Source of the DNA: Microcaldota archaeon
Lineage (GTDB): Archaea > Iainarchaeota > Iainarchaeia > JAADDC01
DNA length: 6,029 bases
Direction of reading: 5' to 3'
Assembly (NCBI GenBank): GCA_027074515.1
Contig: JALTCQ010000105.1
Coordinates: 1 to 6,029, forward strand
Shown here in pieces: positions 1-5,100 of the stretch. Position 1 is the first letter of the stretch, and every line of letters starts with the position of its first letter. The notes under the pieces are model-generated. The model saw only the letters and a list, made by a program, of their open reading frames with translations. It did no database searches and was not told the DNA's origin. A program made the translations under genes and the position numbers.

Positions 1-10
1 GAGGAGGACG

Positions 11-763
11 ATGTTGATTATTATTCTGATAGCTACGGTTAGCACGGCGCTGGCCCAGCCGCTCCTTGCTGTTTCGTGCCCTGAGACTGTATACCAGCAC
101 GAACTGTTCTCCTGCACGGTCCTCATGTACAACGACTCTGCAAGCGACGTGAACATCACGTATTACGCGCATTTCAACAAGGGTCTCGCGCGGTTGCAGT
201 CCAACGGGCACGGAAAACTTGCAATAGATTCATTCACGGAGTTAAACGAGGAGTTCAACGCGTGGGCTGTGGATCGTGGCACAGACATTTTTCTCTTCGA
301 ATACGGGCAAAAGGGCGTCGATTCCATCGCGGGGAAGCGTGTAGAAATCGTTCAATCCCCCCTCGTGCTCGATCTGAGGAAGTTCAAGGTTTCTGCAGGT
401 CAGAAAGCCGTGGTTCGCGCAAGGGTCGTGGGAAAAGGAGAGCTCGCCAGCGTGCAAATCGTCCTTCCCCCCGGTGTCTACGGTTCCAAGCGCGTGGACC
501 TCGGTGACGTGGATGGGAAGGCAGATTTCAACATATCGATAACCACAGATCCATACTATATGGGGCCCGTCACGATTCCGTTCTACCTGCGATTCTACGA
601 TGATTCAGGTGAGCACGTGGAGCGCTACGACGTGATAATGGACGTTTCCCCGTCGCTCCAGGTGCTTGCGATGGGTGCCGCGTTCCTCTTGCTGATCGTG
701 GGCGCAATATACCTCGGGATCCGGAGAATTAGAGGAGGTGCTCCAAGGAGCGAAGAGGATTAA
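11..763 (+). CDS. Secreted/surface protein with signal peptide and C-terminal membrane anchor, unknown function
   Basis: I do not recognise a specific family. The 250 residues start with a hydrophobic stretch (about 2-15) ending in A-L-A before Q16, which looks like a cleavable signal peptide. Most of the protein is beta-rich, in the style of the CARDB/NEW3-like extracellular domains common in archaeal surface proteins. C23 and C35 could form a disulphide. There are N-glycosylation sequons at N41 (NDS), N48 (NIT) and N174 (NIS). Residues about 215-237 form one membrane helix, followed by a basic stretch (RRIRGG) and a short acidic end, so the bulk should face outside and the tail the cytoplasm. 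The start is uncertain. GGAGG lies only 3 nt before the ATG, and the frame stays open to the window edge, adding R-R-T, which would supply the missing positive n-region. The true start may therefore lie upstream. The stop overlaps the stop of the convergent GTPase gene. Confidence 0.75.
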   Translation: MLIIILIATVSTALAQPLLAVSCPETVYQHELFSCTVLMYNDSASDVNITYYAHFNKGLARLQSNGHGKLAIDSFTELNEEFNAWAVDRGTDIFLFEYGQKGVDSIAGKRVEIVQSPLVLDLRKFKVSAGQKAVVRARVVGKGELASVQIVLPPGVYGSKRVDLGDVDGKADFNISITTDPYYMGPVTIPFYLRFYDDSGEHVERYDVIMDVSPSLQVLAMGAAFLLLIVGAIYLGIRRIRGGAPRSEED

Positions 764-1887
764 ACGCGGAGTTCCACGATGTCCCCGTCGTGGAGAACGT
801 AGTCGAGGCCCACGGTCTGGCCCGGGAATCGCGTGGATCCCCACACCCTCGCCTGCTTCACCTCCTTGTTGGGGAAGATCCTCTCCGCAATGTCTGCAAC
901 TGTGCTTCCAGCACGCAAAACAATGGGTTCCGACGACGGCTTTCCCCGTGGCGGCTTCGTGTACACGCGTATGAGGCCGAGGGCCTTGAACATCGCCATC
1001 TTCGTTGCTTCGAGATCGTTCGGATCGAAGACGACCTTGTTCACGTTGGGAATAGAGTCAAACAGCCGCACATTTCTCTCGTCGGCCAGATCTGCCTTCA
1101 TACCCACGAGGATTGCGGGCAAAAACCTTGCTGACTCGTTTATTGCCAGCATGAACTCCTCCGGCGTGGTTCTTTCAAGGAAGGTTATCACTGCGCTGTG
1201 TATGCCATAGGTTTGAAGGATATCTTGGTAGAGTTTTCTGTCGCCCTCCATGAATGATTCGCCGATGAATTGATATCCGCCAGAGTACCTGCGCTCCACG
1301 CGAACGTTGGGCGGCTTCTTGTTCAGGTATATGTCCTCGTCGCGTAGGAACTCCACGAGCATGCGAACCTGTTCAATTGGATCCCTTGTCAGATCCACCA
1401 CGAGCGCCACCGCATCTGTGGATCGCATGGTGGCAAGCCCAATTCGCCCCATCTTTGAATCGCCATAGCCCTCGAAGTATGAAGGGATTTCAACGAGCTG
1501 AACCTTTCCACCACCGGCAACCATCATCCCGGGCGTGGGTTCGGTCGTGGCAAGTGGATAGTCCGTTGGCTCCACTGGCGCGTTCGTGAGTTTAGACAGG
1601 AGGAACGTTTTTCCGGAGTTTGGGAATCCGAAGAGCACGGTCTGGAAACCATCCTTCGGTATGATCCTTATCCCACCGCCGCCCGATTTCCGTTCTTTTT
1701 CCTTCTCTAACTCCCGTTTCAGTTCTGCGAGACGACGGAACAGCTGTGCTCTCAGGTTTTCCGCGCCCTTGTGCTTTGGCATGTATTTGATTGCCTCGCG
1801 GAGCGCCGCGATCTTTTCCTTGGTCGTTCGAGCAGAAGAGTACTTTTGCATCGCTATTTCGAACTCGGGGCTGGCGTTTATGGGCAT
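760..1887 (-). CDS. DRG/Obg-like GTPase with C-terminal TGS domain and altered G motifs
   Basis: This 375-residue protein has the DRG layout: an N-terminal charged helical region (about 20-66), a glycine-rich linker (69-72), a G domain with an inserted helical part (about 186-236), and a TGS domain (about 306-375, with TKP, VWGS and VGLDYVL). DRG proteins bind ribosomes and act in translation, so a cytoplasmic ribosome-linked role is inferred. The P-loop GFPNSGKT (87-94) is intact and has Asn90 where potassium-dependent GTPases carry it. G2 threonines are at 114-115. The usual DxPG of G3 reads E133-I-P-S136, and NKxD of G4 reads M263-K-A-D266. No clear G5 serine-alanine is seen (VFDPND, 286-291). 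ATG 1887 is chosen because GGAGG lies 7 nt upstream; a longer frame would reach back to 1953 with no support. It is the last gene of a three-gene operon and overlaps the methyltransferase by 10 bp. It is best called a divergent archaeal DRG paralogue. Confidence 0.9.
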   Translation of the reverse strand: MPINASPEFEIAMQKYSSARTTKEKIAALREAIKYMPKHKGAENLRAQLFRRLAELKRELEKEKERKSGGGGIRIIPKDGFQTVLFGFPNSGKTFLLSKLTNAPVEPTDYPLATTEPTPGMMVAGGGKVQLVEIPSYFEGYGDSKMGRIGLATMRSTDAVALVVDLTRDPIEQVRMLVEFLRDEDIYLNKKPPNVRVERRYSGGYQFIGESFMEGDRKLYQDILQTYGIHSAVITFLERTTPEEFMLAINESARFLPAILVGMKADLADERNVRLFDSIPNVNKVVFDPNDLEATKMAMFKALGLIRVYTKPPRGKPSSEPIVLRAGSTVADIAERIFPNKEVKQARVWGSTRFPGQTVGLDYVLHDGDIVELRV

Positions 1888-2444
1888 CTTCTCGCCTCCA
1901 CCACGTAGAGCCGCTCGTAGAAGTAATTCTTTTTCGCCACGATCCGCGTGCAAAATCCGAGCTCTTTCAGCAAATGTTTAGTCTTCTCGGGATCGTTCAG
2001 GGAGCTCTGCACAAGGAGAAGCGCCCCATCCCTGCGCAGGTACCTGGGAAACTGCACCAAGAATCGATCAACAACCGCCCTTCCGTCCTTTCCACCGCTC
2101 CACGCGAGGTCGTAGTCCGGATCGTCGTCTGTGCCTGGCAAGTATGGTGGATTAAACGTGATAAAATCGTACGTTCCATCCACGCGCTCGAACAGGTCCG
2201 ATAGAATCACGCGGATCCGAACACCGTTTCTACGGGCGTTTTCTTCACAGCACCGGACCGCAAGGGGGTTTACGTCCACAGCAGTAACATCGGCCCCCGC
2301 CTGTGCCGCGGCAACGGCAACTATGCCCGTTCCCGTCCCCATGTCCAGCACTCTCTTCCCCCCAAGATCGTGGGCAAGCAGGGCATCAACAAGCAAATAT
2401 GAATCGTCCTCTGGTTTATAGACCCCCTCGCAGTGCTGGATCAA
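1878..2444 (-). CDS. HemK2/Mtq2-type class I SAM-dependent methyltransferase (probable release factor glutamine methyltransferase)
   Basis: A 188-residue protein of the usual length for the short archaeal HemK2/Mtq2 group, which lacks the N-terminal domain of bacterial PrmC. In order it shows the entry motif YKPEDDSYLL (9-18), the SAM-binding loop LDMGTGTG (33-40), the acidic residue D57 (AVDVNP) expected to hold the SAM ribose, and the catalytic NPPY (98-101) that orients an amide or amino group for methylation. Family members methylate the glutamine of the GGQ motif in class I release factors, so aRF1 is the likely substrate. Some relatives act on other amides or amines. The start is TTG at 2444, with GAGGTG 8 nt before it. 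Start and stop of neighbours share TTGA (4 bp overlap with the PINA gene), so translation is probably coupled. Second gene of the operon. Confidence 0.9.
   Translation of the reverse strand: MIQHCEGVYKPEDDSYLLVDALLAHDLGGKRVLDMGTGTGIVAVAAAQAGADVTAVDVNPLAVRCCEENARRNGVRIRVILSDLFERVDGTYDFITFNPPYLPGTDDDPDYDLAWSGGKDGRAVVDRFLVQFPRYLRRDGALLLVQSSLNDPEKTKHLLKELGFCTRIVAKKNYFYERLYVVEARRCP
1895..1899 (-). promoter_or_regulatory. Shine-Dalgarno site of the DRG-like GTPase gene
   Basis: GGAGG on the minus strand, 7 nt before ATG 1887 and inside the end of the methyltransferase gene. It fixes the start at 1887 rather than a longer reading back to 1953, and suggests reinitiation after the upstream gene. Confidence 0.75.
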
Positions 2445-4252
2445 TCCACAAGCACCTCAATCGTCTTGCCCATCCTTTTTGCGAACTTTATTCGTTCACC
2501 CAGCGGCGTACCCTTCTTCACCTTGACCACGCCCTTTGAATTCGCCCTCGCACTTCCCAGGATCTCTTCGTCAACGGTGAACGTCACTGTTCGCCCCTTG
2601 TACTTCTTTCCCAGATTCACAACGAAGTTCTTTGGGGTTTCCTCCACACGGACACGCAGGGGAGCATCCTTGTGTTCTCCCATCCCATCGTAGGGCTTAA
2701 CATCGATGGGCAGGCCCACCTTCTCCTCCAACGCCGAGATCCGAGCGCCACCCTTTCCAATAATGTGGGGGATGTCGTCAGGATATGCGTAGAGGACTAC
2801 CCGCCCGTTTTTAACATCCACGTCAAAGGGAACGTCTAGTTCCTTTGATAGGGTGGTCTCTATGGATTTCTTTGCGTGCTCCTCAAGGGGCGTGGCTTTC
2901 TCTTCCGTGACTGGCACCACGAAGGTCTCCTCGCCGTAGGTGTAGATCTCGTACTCCAGCTTGTCCGTTTCGAAGTCCCTGACCTCCACCACGGGCCTCG
3001 CGAGGTCCTCATCCCTCATGCCAGAGGGCACCTTAACAACGAGCTCCAGTTTCAGCACCTTTGCCACGTCGCCGGCATCTATGAATATGACCGTGTCCAC
3101 GACCTGCGGGATGATGCCAAGTTCCAGTCTCCGCACGAAGCGCTGGATCGCCTCAATGGGGTTAGATGCGTGGACGACGCCAATCATCCCGACGCCAGCC
3201 ATGCGCATGTCCGCGAAGATCTCAAAGTCCCTTGTCTTGCGCACTTCATCATAAACCGTGTAGTCGGGCCTGAGGAGAAGAAGGATGTCTCCAGTGTTCT
3301 CCATATCGCCTTCAAGCGGCGCGTACTGGGATATAAACTCGTTGACCTGCAGGTCCCTCGGGGACTCCATGGTCTTGACGATCTTGCCCTTGCTGGCATA
3401 GAACTCGGCAAGGGCCTGTGCAAACGTGCTTTTTCCAGCTCCAGGAGCTCCAGCGATAAGAATTCCTTCTGCGTGCTTTTCAAGGCGTTCGCGAAGCTTT
3501 TCTGAGATCGTGTAGTCGTCAAGGGTGGCCTTGATGAGCGGGCGAACGAGAGTGATCTCCCAGGCGTCCGAGAAGGGTGGGTGGGCAATGACAATGCGGT
3601 AGTTCTTGTACTGGACAACCGTGGCACCCTCATATTCCCGTTCTATGTACGAGTCAGGCTCGCTAGTTGCTCTTTCGATAATCTCCATGGCTATCTTCCG
3701 TATGTCTTCCTCGCTCATGGGTTCATCGCGGATCTTGACCAGCTTGAACCGGCCAGGCTTGCCCTTCTTTGCCATGGGTGGCACGTTGGCGCGGAGGTGC
3801 ACGGACATCGTGTGGTTGTCGAAGAAGTCCTCGAAGCTCGGAACGCCCTGCGGTTTCTTGGATCTGACACGAACAACCTTCAAGCCGTACGCTTCAGCCA
3901 CGTCCGCCTGAACGCGATCCGCAGTAACGAGCACGGCACCTTCCTTGAGCGCGACGTCGCGAATCTTTGCGTCCACGAGGCCGAATCTGGAGAATCTCAC
4001 ATCTTCTGGGCTGGGCCGATCCCCTACAAAGCGAAGCTTGATCTTTCCTGCATTTGCAAGGGTTTGCAGGTGTTTGATCTCTTCGAGGCCCACGAATCCC
4101 TTCTCTTTCTTGCTGTTCGCCTGTATCTCGAGTTCTGCTACCGCCGCGTTTGGAATTATAACCTCTGCACCGAGCCACTCGCCCTCCTGAACTCTCTCGC
4201 TAACTGCGCGGTTGATGAGGGCGGATGTGTCGGGCACGATCTTCATAGCCAT
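2441..4252 (-). CDS. pina: PINA-family ATPase: PIN domain, VirB11/PilT-like hexameric ATPase, KH domain
   Basis: A 603-residue protein with the full archaeal PINA layout. An N-terminal PIN domain (about 3-130) keeps acidic residues D8 (PDTSALI), E40 (AVAELE), D95 and D112, as in metal-dependent nucleases. The ATPase has Walker A GAPGAGKST (268-276), a Walker B-type end D335-E336 and a histidine box with H361 (GVVHAS), as in PilT/VirB11 secretion ATPases. A KH domain carries GKGG (499-502), and a small basic beta-rich end (about 540-603) may add RNA or DNA contacts. The Sulfolobus islandicus homologue PINA is a hexameric ATPase that drives Holliday junction branch migration and works with Hjm and Hjc; the same role is inferred here. 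ATG 4252 is preferred over ATG 4246 and the longer frame to 4303, because TTTAATAT lies about 26 nt upstream and no Shine-Dalgarno is present, pointing to a leaderless mRNA. First gene of the operon. Confidence 0.93.
   Translation of the reverse strand: MAMKIVPDTSALINRAVSERVQEGEWLGAEVIIPNAAVAELEIQANSKKEKGFVGLEEIKHLQTLANAGKIKLRFVGDRPSPEDVRFSRFGLVDAKIRDVALKEGAVLVTADRVQADVAEAYGLKVVRVRSKKPQGVPSFEDFFDNHTMSVHLRANVPPMAKKGKPGRFKLVKIRDEPMSEEDIRKIAMEIIERATSEPDSYIEREYEGATVVQYKNYRIVIAHPPFSDAWEITLVRPLIKATLDDYTISEKLRERLEKHAEGILIAGAPGAGKSTFAQALAEFYASKGKIVKTMESPRDLQVNEFISQYAPLEGDMENTGDILLLLRPDYTVYDEVRKTRDFEIFADMRMAGVGMIGVVHASNPIEAIQRFVRRLELGIIPQVVDTVIFIDAGDVAKVLKLELVVKVPSGMRDEDLARPVVEVRDFETDKLEYEIYTYGEETFVVPVTEEKATPLEEHAKKSIETTLSKELDVPFDVDVKNGRVVLYAYPDDIPHIIGKGGARISALEEKVGLPIDVKPYDGMGEHKDAPLRVRVEETPKNFVVNLGKKYKGRTVTFTVDEEILGSARANSKGVVKVKKGTPLGERIKFAKRMGKTIEVLVD
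2453..2458 (-). promoter_or_regulatory. Shine-Dalgarno site supporting the TTG start of the methyltransferase
   Basis: GAGGTG on the minus strand, 8 nt before TTG 2444 and inside the end of the PINA gene. No ATG or GTG lies in frame before the conserved YKPEDDSYLL motif, so this site and the 4 bp overlap decide the rare TTG start. Confidence 0.65.
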
Positions 4253-4253
4253 G

Positions 4254-4261
4254 TATAAAAA
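4254..4261 (+). promoter_or_regulatory. Possible TATA box for a plus-strand transcript starting near 4283
   Basis: TATAAAAA on the plus strand. With the usual spacing of about 26 nt, transcription would begin near 4283-4284, the 5' end of the C/D box RNA candidate. It directly abuts the PINA start codon, so factor binding here would clash with PINA transcription initiation. A TATA box can be read on either strand and no clear BRE is seen, so direction is inferred from what follows. Confidence 0.35.
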
Positions 4262-4274
4262 CTGCCGCAAAGGG

Positions 4275-4282
4275 ATATTAAA
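4275..4282 (-). promoter_or_regulatory. TATA box of the PINA operon (leaderless start)
   Basis: TTTAATAT on the minus strand. Its centre is about 26 nt before ATG 4252, which puts the expected transcription start on the start codon. No Shine-Dalgarno precedes the ATG. The box is preceded by GCC, as is the box of the gene starting at 5068. A second AT-rich stretch, TTTTATAC at 4253-4260, would start transcription inside the gene if read on this strand and fits worse. Confidence 0.6.
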
Positions 4283-4335
4283 GGCGATGATGCCTTGCCC
4301 CACTGGTCGGTGAGGAAACCTTTCAGCACTGAGCC
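4283..4335 (+). ncRNA. Candidate C/D box guide RNA (2'-O-methylation sRNA)
   Basis: About 53 nt in the divergent intergenic gap, with the layout of an archaeal C/D sRNA. A GGC/GCC stem (4283-4285 with 4333-4335) closes a kink-turn made of a 3-nt bulge GAT (4286-4288), then GATG of box C (box C ATGATGC, 4287-4293, one mismatch to RTGATGA) facing a perfect box D CTGA (4329-4332). Inside are a weak D' CTGG (4303-4306), a 3-nt spacer and a C' GTGAGGA (4310-4316, one mismatch). The D guide is 12 nt (4317-4328) and the D' guide 9-12 nt. A TATA box lies 26 nt before the 5' end, and five T residues (4337-4341) follow the stem and could end the transcript. Such RNAs bind L7Ae, Nop5 and fibrillarin to methylate rRNA or tRNA; the target is not identified. 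The motifs are short and the region also serves as promoter, so chance is possible. Confidence 0.4.
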
Positions 4336-4336
4336 G

Positions 4337-4343
4337 TTTTTAA
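4337..4343 (+). promoter_or_regulatory. TATA box of the 91-residue gene (leaderless start)
   Basis: TTTTTAA on the plus strand, centred 26 nt before ATG 4366, where no Shine-Dalgarno is present. This predicts a leaderless mRNA. The run of five T residues could also act as a terminator for a transcript coming from the left, such as the sRNA candidate. Confidence 0.55.
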
Positions 4344-4365
4344 CGATTTGGTTGCCGTTTTGCTC

Positions 4366-4641
4366 ATGGAAGCCCGCGTTTACAAGATTTTGGACAAGGC
4401 AAAGGCGTTAGAGGTTCTCTCCCGCGACGAGATCAAGCGTTTTGGATACATACAGAGAAGCGGAGAGTCACTGGGCGTCGGAGAAGGCGACTACGTGCAT
4501 ATAGAGGCAACGGACGATATTTTCCGGATTCTAGAGGAGTCCGGCGCCTTCAAGCGACCGGAGAACGAAGAGAAGATCAAGAAAAAGATAGAAGAGGAAC
4601 AGGAAGCAGCTATGGGCGGCGTCGGCTTCTTGGGGATGTAG
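4366..4641 (+). CDS. Small archaeal protein of unknown function with a ribosomal-stalk-like C-terminal tail
   Basis: I do not recognise a named family. The 91-residue product has a compact N-terminal alpha/beta part (about 1-62) containing RFGYIQRSGESLGVGEGDYVHIEA (the region 25-48), then a highly charged helix (about 66-81, rich in E and K), and ends in AAMGGVGFLGM. The pattern of a charged hinge followed by a short glycine-hydrophobic end resembles the tails of archaeal P1/L12 and P0 stalk proteins, which recruit elongation factors. That likeness is inference from form only. ATG 4366 is chosen over the upstream GTG-type frame extension to 4348 because TTTTTAA lies 26 nt before it and the frame fits a leaderless start. 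It is divergent from the PINA operon across a 113 bp gap, and its last 32 bp overlap the convergent gene ending at 4610. Confidence 0.8.
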   Translation: MEARVYKILDKAKALEVLSRDEIKRFGYIQRSGESLGVGEGDYVHIEATDDIFRILEESGAFKRPENEEKIKKKIEEEQEAAMGGVGFLGM

Positions 4642-5068
4642 CGTGGCGCGTCAGCGCCTCTATGTCCCTCATCAACAAATACTTCGTCAGAGCATCACCG
4701 CCCTTTGGTACCCTCGTGATCTTGCTGTTCGGCGTGATCCTTTGGAGCGGTATCTCTGCGATCTGAGAGATCTTCGCCTCCGGCGGGATGTGGCGCGGTA
4801 AAATCCTACCATATCGCTTCGCCAAGCGGTATAGCGTTGTGGCGAACTCTCGATCGGATTCCGCTACGTCTAACGCATTCTGGAACGCTTTTTCCATCTC
4901 GGTATGCCATGCAATTGCCGGCTCGTGTGCTGCCTGGATAAGGGCACGCGTGCCACGAACGAGAGGACGGTGCACGTCCTCCCAGCGGAGCGACTCGTCC
5001 ACCAGGCCATGCTTTTCAAAGATCCCCATTATTCTGGAAAAGTATCGCTTCTTTCGCTCCACGTCCAT
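4610..5068 (-). CDS. Hypothetical helical basic protein downstream of RuBisCO
   Basis: I do not recognise this 152-residue protein. It looks mainly helical and soluble: no signal peptide or membrane segment is seen. It opens with a basic amphipathic stretch (DVERKKRYF) and ends with the strongly basic tail SPRSRRRP. The middle (about 40-90) holds helices with conserved-looking polar positions H48, H55 and E58, but no catalytic motif I can name. ATG 5068 is chosen over the TTG at 5074, because TTAAA is centred 26 nt upstream, indicating a leaderless start as for the other two promoter-proximal genes. It lies 32 bp downstream of RuBisCO on the same strand, yet appears to have its own promoter, so a shared operon is not certain. 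Its end overlaps the convergent 91-residue gene by 32 bp. The long open frame without a competing gene supports it as real. Confidence 0.7.
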   Translation of the reverse strand: MDVERKKRYFSRIMGIFEKHGLVDESLRWEDVHRPLVRGTRALIQAAHEPAIAWHTEMEKAFQNALDVAESDREFATTLYRLAKRYGRILPRHIPPEAKISQIAEIPLQRITPNSKITRVPKGGDALTKYLLMRDIEALTRHATSPRSRRRP

Positions 5069-5072
5069 ACTC

Positions 5073-5079
5073 AAAAAAA
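5073..5079 (-). terminator. T-tract, possible terminator after RuBisCO
   Basis: Seven consecutive T residues on the minus strand, 21 nt after the RuBisCO stop and 4 nt before ATG 5068. Short T-tracts stop archaeal RNA polymerase without a hairpin. Because the tract lies downstream of the next gene's TATA box, it is compatible with separate transcription of the two genes. Confidence 0.4.
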
Positions 5080-5090
5080 GATTGGAAAAG

Positions 5091-5098
5091 GTTTAAGG
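5091..5098 (-). promoter_or_regulatory. TATA-like box of the gene starting at 5068
   Basis: CCTTAAAC on the minus strand, with TTAAA centred 26 nt before ATG 5068. It is a weak match to the archaeal box, but the spacing equals that of the two other leaderless genes here, and it is preceded by G like the GCC-TTTAA box of the PINA operon. Confidence 0.45.
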
Positions 5099-5100
5099 CA

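Noticed and set aside
1888..1953. Longer start for the DRG-like GTPase (22 extra residues)
   Set aside because: The extension lies wholly inside the methyltransferase gene, has no conserved features, and GGAGG sits at the right distance from ATG 1887.
2876..3505. Plus-strand open frame of 209 codons antisense to the PINA gene
   Set aside because: It lies fully inside the conserved ATPase domain on the other strand and its translation is rich in His, Arg, Val and Leu without any motif. It is a shadow of the codon bias of PINA.
3581..4258. Plus-strand open frame of 225 codons antisense to the PIN domain region of PINA
   Set aside because: The minus strand has clear PIN domain motifs; the plus-strand product has no recognisable domain and no promoter or ribosome site of its own.
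4253..4260. TTTTATAC on the minus strand as the PINA TATA box
   Set aside because: It would place the transcription start near 4231, inside the coding region, past both candidate ATG codons.
4253..4303. Longer start for PINA (17 extra residues)
   Set aside because: The added residues precede the canonical start of the PIN domain fold and would translate the TATA box; leaderless spacing supports 4252.
4291..4328. A 16S rRNA target for the guide regions of the sRNA candidate
   Set aside because: The matches I can recall (GCTGAAA for the D guide, GCAAGGC for the D' side) are seven bases, shorter than real guide duplexes, and part of the second falls in box C itself. It needs this organism's own rRNA.
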